Part shown: positions 55,446 to 64,000 of the stretch, one piece after another
How positions within the stretch are numbered: position 1 is the first letter of the stretch
How the letters are laid out: each line of letters begins with the position of its first letter
Assembly: GCF_004337985.1 (NCBI RefSeq)
Contig: NC_043740.1
Coordinates: 2,190,874 to 2,254,873, forward strand
DNA from: Pyricularia pennisetigena
Lineage: Eukaryota; Ascomycota; Sordariomycetes; Magnaporthales; Pyriculariaceae
Length of the DNA: 64,000 bases
Reading direction: 5' to 3'
Made by a program: the position numbers and the translations under genes
The notes under the pieces: model-generated
What the model was told of the DNA's origin: nothing
Seen by the model: the letters and a program-made list of their open reading frames with translations, nothing else
The model's database searches: none

Positions 55446-57834
55446 ATGTCTTGGAGAAACCAGGGAATCACGGGCTCGAACAATATCCCACTGGGCAAGA
55501 CGCGCCGCTTCGGTGGCGACGCTGAGCCTGAGGATGCGCAGCCCAGCTTCAACTCCGGTTCCAACTCTGCGCCGTCGCAGCCGTCGTACTCGGGCGGCTT
55601 CAATGGCGGCGATCGCGATGCCAAGCGCGGTCGCAGTCCTGAGCCAAGTAAGTCTTGTTTACCTCGAAGGATCCCTCGCACCTGATAAGACTGGTTGATA
55701 TTGACAGTTTTTTTTTCCCAATCGTTCCAGGATCCGAGGCCGACGGCCCGAAACGACGCAAGAAGCGAAATCGATGGGGCGACGCCACGGACAACAAGGC
55801 CGCCGGCCTGATGGGTCTTCCAACCGCAGTCATGGCTAACATGACAGCCGAGCAGCTCGAAGCCTACACGCTCCACCTCCGAATTGAGGAGATCACGCAG
55901 AAGCTCAAGATCGACGATGTGGTCCCCGCCGATGGCGATCGTTCGCCGTCGCCCGCGCCGCAGTATGATAACCAGGGTCGTCGTGTCAACACCAGGGAGT
56001 ACAGATACCGCAAGAAGCTGGAGGACGAGCGTCACAAGCTCATCGAAAAGGCCATCAAGACCATTCCCAACTACCACCCGCCGTCCGACTACCGAAGGCC
56101 CACGAAGACGCAGGAAAAGGTCTACGTGCCGGTCAACGACTACCCGGAAATCAACTTCAGTGAGACTACTAACCCCCTAACCCCTCTAACTATGCTCCTA
56201 ACCTGCCCCCTCCCGACCTCGTCTAAGGACGGGCTGTTCATACTCTGCGGGGCGATCTACATGCAGACGCTGTTCATGATAACGAGACGCGAGGCAGACT
56301 TTGGGCTGTCTACCCACTTGACTTGATTGGCTCGCAGCTAGTTGAAAACGTACTAACACTCACCCTTCTTCCCTCTCAAAGTTGGCTTACTTATCGGCCC
56401 CCGTGGCAACACATTGAAGAAGATGGAGTCTGAATCTGGTGCCAAGATTGCGATTCGTGGCAAAGGTTCAGTCAAGGAGGGCAAGGGCAGATCTGACGCT
56501 GCCCATACCAGTAACCAGGAAGAGGACCTTCACTGTCTCATCATGGCTGATACCGAGGAGAAGGTCAATAAGGCCAAGAAGTTGATTCATAACGTGATTG
56601 AAACCGTGAGTAGAAACCAAAGATTACATATCTTTCTTTTCAACCTCAAAGCGTTCGCTAACTGAGCCCCGTTTGTCCAGGCGGCCTCCATTCCTGAGGG
56701 TCAAAACGAGCTTAAGCGCAACCAACTTCGAGAGCTGGCTGCGCTGAACGGTACCCTCCGTGACGACGAAAATCAGGCCTGCCAGAACTGTGGTCAAATC
56801 GGCCACAGGAAATGGGAATGTCCCGAGAAGCAGAACTACACCACCAACATCATCTGCCGAGTCTGCGGCAATGCTGGTCACATGGCGAGGGATTGTCCCG
56901 ATAGGCAGCGTGGTGCTAGTTGGCGCAACGACGGACCAGGATTCCGATCTGCTGGTCGCATCGGCGCTGGGCCTACCAGTGGCGCCGAGGTCGTCGATCA
57001 GGAGTATGAGGTGAGTGATCAACCGGGCTGCAGAAGCCTCTGAATATTCAGACTTGAGTCGCAAGTGACTAACCGGAGACTTTTCATCTACAGGCTCTCA
57101 TGCAGGAGATTAACGGTGGTCCTGGCGGTGCAGCCCCTGCTCGTATCGAAGCTGGACCAGGAGGTCCGCCGACTGGGCCCAGCGGCGGTGATAACGCCAG
57201 GCCCTGGCAACGAGGCCCTACCGGTGGGGCCGCACCTTGGCGCCAGCGCAACAACGATCGCGAAAACAACGACGATGGACCTCGTGGTGGCGGTTTTGGC
57301 GGAGGCTTTGGAGGGGGATCTGGTGGACCAGCACCTTGGGCCCGTGATCGCCAAAGCAGGCAGCACGATGACCGTGATCGCCAGGATGGAGACCAGCCCT
57401 GGCGCAACCGGGACCGCGGCGACAGAGATCACCGAGACCGTGACCGTGAACGGGATAGGGACCGCGATCGCAGCTACAATAGCCATGGTGGCGACAACGG
57501 GTATTCCGCTCCATCGGCGTCTGCCCCAGCTCCATGGAGCCAGCCCACCGGTGCACCTGGATATGGCGCATACCCTGGGTACGGTGGCTATGGCGGTCCT
57601 CCCGGCATGGGCGCTCCTGGAATGCCTGCACCACCTGGATTGCCCGGAGGCCCTCCTGGACTCCCTGGCGCTCCAGGGCTGAACGCTCCGCCCGGCTTGC
57701 CTTCGGACTTTAACGTCAGTGCCTTGATCGCACAGTACTCTGGCGGTGCTCCTCCGCCCCCTCCACCGTCTGGTGACGCTCCCCCGCCTCCCCCGAGTGA
57801 CCAACCACCTCCGCCTCCTCCGCCTGGAGCCTAG
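55446..57834 (+). CDS. MSL5: Branchpoint-bridging protein (SF1/BBP)
   Basis: Five exons: 55446-55647, 55731-56159, 56382-56605, 56681-57010 and 57094-57834, 641 aa, all in phase (introns 83, 222, 75, 83 nt). After the first splice comes the helix-hairpin region [11 protein letters not shown], with a RSPSPAP motif (an SPSP site in the family) and [20 protein letters not shown]. Exon 3 encodes the KH core [20 protein letters not shown] (GPRG loop), followed by the QUA2 part. Two zinc knuckles follow: [14 protein letters not shown] and [14 protein letters not shown]. The C-terminus is Arg/Asp/Gly-rich and then proline-rich. In the family this nuclear protein recognises the branch site UACUAAC and contacts U2AF. 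Intron 2 splits the KH coding region and is rich in that same motif. Confidence 0.96.
56160..56381 (+). promoter_or_regulatory. MSL5 intron 2 with a cluster of branchpoint-like CTAAC elements
   Basis: The 222-nt intron has TACTAAC at 56167-56173 and CTAAC at 56177-56181, 56186-56190 and 56198-56202, starting only 7 nt after the donor. The likely true branch site is TACTAAC at 56351-56357, its branch A 25 nt before the acceptor AG. If retained, the frame reaches a stop at 56324-56326, before the KH core. The regulatory role is inferred. Confidence 0.7.
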
Positions 57835-58770
57835 ATCACCCGAGAGATGCAATACAATCCGTCTCACTGCCAACAACATTAGCACAGGAGACATGACTAC
57901 ATTGCCTCATGCCTGCCTTGGCTAGCCAGAGACTAACCTCACTAACATGCCGACTTGAGGCCTCTTTACGATTCCTAACCGACGGCAATAGTTATGACTT
58001 GTTGCTCACCAAGTGCATCTCGGATATCGCGGCTCTTTGATTGAAAAATCAAAATCAGGATCGGATTAACGTATCGAAAGGAACCATCTTTGCTGGCCTC
58101 GCAGATTATTTGGCAAAGTATGCAAGCTCTCAGCGCTCAGCGAGAGGCAGTTATGCGGGCGAGGGCGAGAAAGGGTGCTCAGGGGGACTAACCTTATGCA
58201 CAAATTGGCTGTCTTCGGTAGGGTATTGGCGATTGATCTTCTGGCGCGCAGTCATTGAAGTCCTCTGGGCGTCCGAAGCACGTCCGTCGGCTTTGCTGCT
58301 TTTGAAGATTGGACGACGACTGACCCTACACGCAGGCTCCTTCAATTTTCTATCCGACTAACCATGTATAATAACGAGGCACAAAAGTCTCATTTTCCGA
58401 TACTGTATCACGAGTTTCGTCTTGAAATACATATCCAGTGATTTAGTGAATCTGTTCTTACTCTTGCAGATGTGAATGTTGTGACCGTACCAGCAGGGGG
58501 GAACCTTATGCGGATACTGTCAGTGCGAGGATTTGCCAGCAAGTTTGATTTGTGTTGGCGTGTATGAGAATCAAATTTGTAGGCACACTCGCTGAAGTAA
58601 TCATAGTTGTTGGCTCCCTCGTCTTGACGCAAAAATGTGGTCAAGTACAAGTATGCGTTGCCGTAAACCCGTGGACCTAGAAAGTACCACGCCCCTTATC
58701 ACTGCGCACCATCGACAAGGTGGATAGCTGACAAAAGTCTAGGCACTTTGACACACCAGTTCTTTCCCCC

Positions 58771-58801
<31 letters not shown>

Positions 58802-59019
58802 TTGAATATATAAACTTCTTGTTAGCTTCCTTCTCGATTCCTGTGTATTTATTGTCGACAGTCTGCATGCGGATATTTCGGTATACGAGCACAGTGACGA
58901 CAGGCTCTGTCTTTTCAATTCTGCTGCATAGGCGGCACCAATTGCTTCCGATTTGGCAAGTGATAGCAACCCCACAATCGCAGGGCCACGGTAGACCAAC
59001 TTTGCACTACACCGCAACA
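57835..59019. other. Intergenic, MSL5 to LDAH-like
   Basis: Tandem spacer of about 1.2 kb. T-rich tracts lie at 58770-58803. The upstream frame from 58819 is continuous with the LDAH-like gene but I favour the start at 59020. No separate gene seen. Confidence 0.5.
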
Positions 59020-60177
59020 ATGAGCAACGCCGCCGCGGGTAGAGATCATTCTCTTCCCGGCGGCCTCAAGTGCAGCAGCGACAGCCAAAAGTCGTCGCCA
59101 AAGTCGTTGTTTTTCCCTTCGCCGACGACGGCAGGCCAAGCTGCTGCTGCTGCTGCTGCCGCCGCGGACAGTCAGCGGAAAGTGCTGCTCTTCTTCATTC
59201 CTGGCAACCCGGGCCTGGTCGAGTACTATGGTCCGTTCCTTTCGCATCTGCGCCGGCTGCTGAACGAATCAGGGTCGGCGGCCGTCGCGGTCGACCTCTA
59301 CGGGACCAGCCTGTCCGGCTTCGACGACGCGGACCACGAAGCACCGTTCCGCATGCCGGGGAACCCGCCCAGGGACGTCGCGGACCAGATCCAGTTTGTG
59401 GAGGACCGGCTGGCCAAGGTGTGCGCGGCGGCGGTGGCGACGAGGCCGTACGACGCCGTGGTGGTCATGGGCCACTCGGTCGGGGCCTACATTGCGTGCG
59501 AGGTGGTGCATCGAGGAAAGCAGCGGCGGCAGCAGCAGCCGGCGCTAAACACCAACGGGGCGGCTCGCACCGGCGTCAACGGCAGCTTCCGCGCGGGCAT
59601 CCTCCTCTTCCCGACCATCGCGCACATCGCGCTCTCGCCCTCGGGCAGGCGGCTGGACCGGATCCGCAGGGTCGGGCTCCTCGACGCGTACGCGCACGTC
59701 GCGGCGGCGCTGCTCCTGTCGGTGCTCCCGCTCGCGCTGCTGCGCTTCGTCCTGCGCACCGTCTGGAAGATGCCGCCGCACGCGGTCGACACGACGACGG
59801 CGTGGCTCGGCAGCCGCGACGGCGTCTGGCAGGCGCTGCATATGGGCAAGGACGAGATGCGCGTCATTGGCGAGGACCGCTGGGGTGACGACTTTTGGGA
59901 AGAGGTCGGCGGTGGCGATGCTGCTGCTGCTGCTGCTGCTGCCAAGCCGGGAGACGCGGGCACCAGGTTCTTCTTGCTCTATGGCAAGAACGATCACTGG
60001 GTTGCCGAAGATGTCAGGGATGCGTTCCTGGCCAAGAGGGAGGCGAGAAAGGGACTGCGGACCAAGGTTGCGGTCGACGACACGGGTGTGCTGCCGCATG
60101 ACTTTTGCATAAACTACAGTGAACCGGTCGCTGAGAAGGTCATGGTCTGGCTCGCCGAGGCTCTCGAGGACCTGTAG
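59020..60177 (+). CDS. Lipid droplet-associated hydrolase-like (LDAH/UPF0554)
   Basis: Single exon, 385 aa from ATG at 59020 (MSNAAAGRDH); the frame is open 67 codons further upstream to 58819, so a longer start is possible. An Ala-rich stretch (GCT repeats) precedes the fold. Alpha/beta-hydrolase features: FFIPGNPGLVEYYGPFLSHL, the nucleophile elbow GHSVG (Ser153), LYGKNDHWV with a candidate Asp, and PHDFC with the likely catalytic His360. A hydrophobic hairpin (VAAALLLSVLPLALLRFVL) can bind the droplet surface. The family acts on neutral lipids or sterol esters at lipid droplets; substrates are debated. The locus is strongly GC-rich compared with its flanks. Confidence 0.87.
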   Translation: MSNAAAGRDHSLPGGLKCSSDSQKSSPKSLFFPSPTTAGQAAAAAAAAADSQRKVLLFFIPGNPGLVEYYGPFLSHLRRLLNESGSAAVAVDLYGTSLSGFDDADHEAPFRMPGNPPRDVADQIQFVEDRLAKVCAAAVATRPYDAVVVMGHSVGAYIACEVVHRGKQRRQQQPALNTNGAARTGVNGSFRAGILLFPTIAHIALSPSGRRLDRIRRVGLLDAYAHVAAALLLSVLPLALLRFVLRTVWKMPPHAVDTTTAWLGSRDGVWQALHMGKDEMRVIGEDRWGDDFWEEVGGGDAAAAAAAAKPGDAGTRFFLLYGKNDHWVAEDVRDAFLAKREARKGLRTKVAVDDTGVLPHDFCINYSEPVAEKVMVWLAEALEDL

Positions 60178-60623
60178 CCATATTGGGTCTCTACTTGAGC
60201 TGCTGGGTGTGTCGAGTAATATTTTCTACCGAACAGGGGGGAGTCGATGGCAAATATCACTGACCTGAACTAGACATAGATTGCAAGACGTGGGAACAAG
60301 TTAGAGCCTTTCGCTGTGCCGCATGGGTATGCTTATCGGGACTTCAAATCCTTGAATTTCTCGAAATGGCAAATATTTGCATAGATTAAAGTGGGTTTGT
60401 AATTATGGTCTCGCTGGAATCCTCCTCGTCTATCCAGACAATTATGTCATTATATAAAAAATAAAAAAGTAAGACATCATCAAAATGCAAAATCGCTCGC
60501 TCGCTTCCCAAAACCCAGACCGTACGCCTCGCAGTGCAAATGCCCTTGCGTCCAAATATCAACAAACAAAGGGAACATAACAAAATTAGAACAATAAATG
60601 TCCAATCATTATTGACAGGTAAA
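60178..60623. other. Convergent intergenic region, LDAH-like / S41-like
   Basis: About 446 nt between two stops. AT-rich in the centre. No gene seen. Confidence 0.5.
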
Positions 60624-62873
60624 TCAGATACCTGTGTGCTCCCACCAATTCTCATCCATGACCGGTACACGGCTGATGAGCTCCTCGTCCGCAGCCGATA
60701 CAACTTGCGCACGCTTCTGTAGCTTCGCTTCGGATCGCCTCCTGGCCACAGACAGACGCGAGCCCGTCAACTCGCGACGTTTCAGTTTCATATCGTTGTA
60801 AATCCTAGATCCCGGCCCGTTGTAAGGAGCGAGCTTCGAAACGACCTTGGCTCTGTCAAGATCCGGCCTCTCGCCCATCGTGTTGTCCTTTCCAAGACTA
60901 CTCCCCTCGGCGCACTTGCCGCCTCGAAAGGCGACGTCGGCCGCAACCCTCCACACCTCGGTCGGGTCGCGTGTCATTTCGTACGTGTAGAAGCGCCGGC
61001 AGTGCGCGGCCTCGTATACAAACTGCAGCGGGGTCAGCGAGTCGGCGTTCTCGTAGGCGTTGCGGAAGTTGAAGCTGATGCTGCTGAGGCTGGGGAGTAG
61101 CGGCACCTGGGAGATCCTGGGGAGGTTGTCAGGCTTTTCTGCATCCTTGGGCATTTTTTTGAGCGCATCCTTGAGCAAGTCTTGGAACACTTGGAACTTG
61201 ACCATCTGGGCACCTTTGACACCTCCAATGCCTTGCATCGGGGCCTTCAAGGGTCGACCGCCTAGGGCAAGGGAGCGGACACCCTGCTCGTTACTGAGAA
61301 GGCGCGAAAGAACTGTACATGTCGATGCGCAGAAGCCGTCCGTCACAATGAGGATGTTCTTGCCCTCAAAGTGCGGCTCTGGCGGCTTGTCGTTCGGTCC
61401 ATACCCTGAGATGTAAAAGCCAGGCTGCCCGACAGTTGTGTTGCTCTTGAAGTCGTATCGCACGAGGTTGGTCATTTTGTCCTCTTTGGCGTCGACGGGT
61501 CCCCAAAGTGCTTCCCAGCTCTCGTAACGTTTCCAGTTCTTGTCGAGAGGATTATTGACAACATTCCGTTCTTTCGGAGTGCCATATTCCGCCTTGCCGA
61601 TCATGTTGTACGCATCTGTGGCGCGGATGCGGGTGCCGTCAAACGGCTCTGAATTGGGGAACAAGTTGCGATAGAGTTCGTACGCCATGTGGAGCATGCC
61701 ACCGCCGTTGGCTTGAAGATCAATGATGAGCTTGGTTCGCTTTTCCCGGCGAGACTCCTCAATGAACTTCCGTACCACACGGCGGAACTCAGAGAACTCA
61801 GTCTCGGTCTTCTTGGCGGTCGCCTTGGGCGTAAATGAGTATATGGACAAGACCGCAACGTCATGGTAGTCAGAGCCGTTCATGAAGTAGCCTGCGATAT
61901 AGTCGTTGTAGTGCTTCGCGACAGGCAAAGGATAGCCTGGCACCGTCGGCTTGTTGATAGGGACCGGACCCTTCGACTTCTTATTGTCGTTCTCTTTACC
62001 GGTGCCAAAATTCTGCGGGGCCGGTATTTCATAAGCCAGATGTAGCTGACGGCCGTTAGAAATGCCCCTCAGGTCCTGTCGGAGAATAGCGTTGTTCGGA
62101 TGCGAAGTGACGGTGCCGTTGGCGTACTTGTAGACACTGACGTCAGGGAGCTCAGTATAGCCGCCGCTCCTGAAGTAGCCGCCACCTCCACGTGCCCTGG
62201 TTGCAGTGGTGGTGAACAAGTTGTTGTACTGCGCATCGGGGTCCTGGAGAGCACCTGCGGAAGCAACTATTTGAAGGTAGTCGACGACTGGAATTCCATC
62301 AATGCTGACCACGGCCGATGGGGTGAAATTTTGCAAATGTGAATTTGCCAAATCTTCTTCATCGTAAATTTTGGGAAGCTCGAGACCATCTCCGGACACT
62401 GATTTGAGTCCTCTGCCGGACTGAAAGCCAAACACCTGAAGCAGAGCTGGTTTATAATCAAAATGGCCGTCGTTGACCTGGTTCCACAGCCTGTTCATGT
62501 CCCAGGCGAACTCGAGCTGAGAGTTGTAACCTCCCGCCCATATCTTGTCCTTGATCTGCCTCAAGCCACCCACCAGGTCGATAGCTGGGAAGAGGTATGT
62601 CTCAGGGGGGTTCTTCAAGATACCAAGAGTACTTTGCTGCTCCACGTATGGAACAAGATAGTCTATGAGCTCCATGTCGTGGTCCCGGGCCAGTGGTACA
62701 GATGCTAGACAAGCCAATGCCTCAGAGGGCTTGATGCGGGAACCAATACCAGACTTGGCAGCATTTCGAGCGATTTCGCAGGCGTTGTTGTCGTCGTAGT
62801 TTTGTGCGTGTTTAGCCGAGGAGACACCCAGAGTAAAAGCCGCCAGTGAAAGGGCGAGGGCCGCTCCCAACAT
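60624..62873 (-). CDS. Secreted S41-like (C-terminal-processing/CPAF-type) peptidase
   Basis: Single exon, 749 aa, minus strand, with no intron although neighbours have several. The N-terminus MLGAALALSLAAFTLGVSSA is a signal peptide. After an N-terminal helical part (WDMNRLWNQVNDGHFDYKP) there is a PDZ-like region (VVSIDGIPVVDYL). The S41 core has KLIIDLQANGGGMLHMAYEL, FEGKNILIVTDGFCASTCTV with the candidate nucleophile Ser517, and SLALGGRPLKAPMQGIGG. This arrangement is known from fungal secreted proteins of the S41/CPAF-like group. No Lys of the classical Ser/Lys dyad can be assigned with confidence, so activity is inferred. Several N-glycosylation sequons (NGT, NGS, NTT) fit passage through the secretory pathway. 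Confidence 0.88.
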   Translation of the reverse strand: MLGAALALSLAAFTLGVSSAKHAQNYDDNNACEIARNAAKSGIGSRIKPSEALACLASVPLARDHDMELIDYLVPYVEQQSTLGILKNPPETYLFPAIDLVGGLRQIKDKIWAGGYNSQLEFAWDMNRLWNQVNDGHFDYKPALLQVFGFQSGRGLKSVSGDGLELPKIYDEEDLANSHLQNFTPSAVVSIDGIPVVDYLQIVASAGALQDPDAQYNNLFTTTATRARGGGGYFRSGGYTELPDVSVYKYANGTVTSHPNNAILRQDLRGISNGRQLHLAYEIPAPQNFGTGKENDNKKSKGPVPINKPTVPGYPLPVAKHYNDYIAGYFMNGSDYHDVAVLSIYSFTPKATAKKTETEFSEFRRVVRKFIEESRREKRTKLIIDLQANGGGMLHMAYELYRNLFPNSEPFDGTRIRATDAYNMIGKAEYGTPKERNVVNNPLDKNWKRYESWEALWGPVDAKEDKMTNLVRYDFKSNTTVGQPGFYISGYGPNDKPPEPHFEGKNILIVTDGFCASTCTVLSRLLSNEQGVRSLALGGRPLKAPMQGIGGVKGAQMVKFQVFQDLLKDALKKMPKDAEKPDNLPRISQVPLLPSLSSISFNFRNAYENADSLTPLQFVYEAAHCRRFYTYEMTRDPTEVWRVAADVAFRGGKCAEGSSLGKDNTMGERPDLDRAKVVSKLAPYNGPGSRIYNDMKLKRRELTGSRLSVARRRSEAKLQKRAQVVSAADEELISRVPVMDENWWEHTGI

Positions 62874-64000
62874 GGCTTTGAGAGGACGGCCTTACACAAG
62901 AAGAGACGGCAATTGAATGTGGACAGCTTGGCAAACATTCAGATAGACATGAACGGAGTCCAAACTTTGGATCTAGGTTGTGAGTTGGACTAGGATAATT
63001 CGAGCATTCGAGACGGGTAAGGCTTGACGTGTAACGCGGGGTCAGTAGGTAGTGTTTGAGAACAGAAACGAAGCAAACGAAGAAAATATCCGAGTGACGA
63101 CAAACAAGGACATGCTGTAGATATGGAAGCCAAGAACTGGTGGTAGACAGCCCATGGTCGACGGATCGTCCCACAGCCTTTCTCGCACATCCAGGGTTGG
63201 CTGAGTAGGGTGAAGAAGCTCGGCGCCCAGCTTATGCTGCGCTTACTATTTCTGGAGAAGCTTGACAAGTTGACTGTACTGTATTTAGTGAAACCCCCAC
63301 AAATGCAGCACCGCTCCACCTGCGCCAATCGTACTTTTAACATCAGGCTTCCAGACTACCCCTGGACCACGTTTGAACGTCCTGGGAAACAGATCATGTC
63401 GGCTCGTCGTTTGTCACGAGCCACGACACTTTTCGACGAATCGGCATCATCATTCATCAAGCCCAAAGAATATATCCTTTCGGCCCCAAGGTAGCATGAA
63501 TTGCGGCGCATTCAAAAGTCGATATCGAGAGCAGCTCAACCGTCGTACAGATATTGCTGAATTGTTGTACAAGGCTCTCTGTTGGTTAGAGTTCATTTGA
63601 ACTCTTGGACGAACTCTCTTTGTTGACGACCTACAAATAAGTCTTGGTCGCGACTCAGATATGGGCAATTGGGGGCTGATCACAAACGAGAAAATAAAAT
63701 AAAACTCGGGTGCAATTAGAGCGCCCACTGGAGCGAGGAATGTCCTGGTCAGTAGTGCAAAAAATCCGACAAGAGCTAAATCCATTCTGTGTATGACATG
63801 TCGATCTCAGGATTGCCATGGTACGGCTGCTTGTACAAGCCTTGTTGATCCCCTGTGCAGTATGTGCTGACGAGGCTGACAGGCTCATGGCATGTCGCGG
63901 AAGACAATCGGCGTCTGGTTGGGAAACAAGTGCAAACGTTGTGTTAATAAAATTTAGTTACAGCTGGGAAGGATAAAACGATGCTGCAAGAAAGCACTCG
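62874..64000. other. Upstream region of S41-like gene and right edge
   Basis: Only short frames without domain signals on either strand. It must include the S41-like promoter. Whether another gene begins near the edge cannot be decided. Confidence 0.45.

Noticed and set aside
57065..57894. Frames of 205-268 codons opposite and alongside MSL5 exon 5
   Set aside because: Repetitive Gly/Pro/Arg-Asp coding sequence keeps other frames open; the zinc-knuckle frame continues into the Pro-rich tail.
59070..60112. Long open frames (up to 272 codons) in other frames and on the minus strand over the LDAH-like gene
   Set aside because: The locus is very GC-rich, so stop codons are rare in all frames; products are Arg/Ala/Gly-rich without domains, whereas the chosen frame has all hydrolase motifs.
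62990..63888. Frames of 94-117 codons near the right edge
   Set aside because: Conflicting frames on both strands with no domain signal.

Overview
This window comes from the nuclear genome of a filamentous ascomycete (Pezizomycotina, most likely Sordariomycetes). The support is short spliceosomal introns (about 50-120 nt, GTRNGT...AG with CTAAC/CTGAC branch sites), a Zn(II)2Cys6 regulator, a GIT3/cAMP-receptor-like GPCR, an AzgA-type purine permease, a secreted small Cys protein, and TACCTAGGTA-type intergenic motifs. I cannot name a species. One 4-base N gap lies at 30883-30886. I found no rRNA, tRNA, CRISPR or intact transposon.

Layout, left to right: a hypothetical protein running off the left edge (-); Zn2Cys6 transcription factor (-); DNA polymerase delta small subunit (+); queuosine-salvage protein QNG1 (-); SUMO E1 subunit UBA2 (+); short-chain reductase (-); golgin COY1/CASP (-); CORVET subunit VPS3 (+); hypothetical Cys-cluster protein (-). 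A gene-poor stretch (21.6-26.2 kb) follows, with T40/T42 tracts and microsatellites. Then come a 7-TM GPCR (+), a gene-poor 3.6 kb with the gap, a methyltransferase-like protein (-), a gene-poor AT-rich 3.8 kb, the purine permease (+), Mediator MED11 (-), TAF5 (+), retromer VPS5 (+), mitochondrial bL31m (-), a flavin-reductase-like protein (+), a small secreted protein (-), a glutathione transferase (+), the branchpoint-binding protein MSL5/SF1 (+), LDAH-like lipid hydrolase (+) and a secreted S41-like protein (-).

Most genes are single-copy housekeeping genes and do not form a cluster. Themes recur: transcription initiation (TAF5, MED11 share a divergent promoter), endomembrane traffic (COY1 and VPS3 share a divergent promoter; VPS5), and several tight convergent pairs. 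Exon structures below were built by hand from splice signals and reading-frame closure. Nearly all close exactly in phase.

The most interesting observation is in the branchpoint-binding protein gene. Its own 222-nt intron, inside the KH-domain coding region, carries four CTAAC elements packed directly after the 5' splice site, in addition to a normal TACTAAC near the 3' end. That is the RNA motif the encoded protein is expected to bind, and it suggests autoregulated splicing. Other points: a U-tract/A-tract pair inside a reductase intron, a stop-free 390-nt intron in the same gene, a 737-nt TAF5 intron, a methyltransferase lacking the glycine loop, and a four-exon secreted protein.
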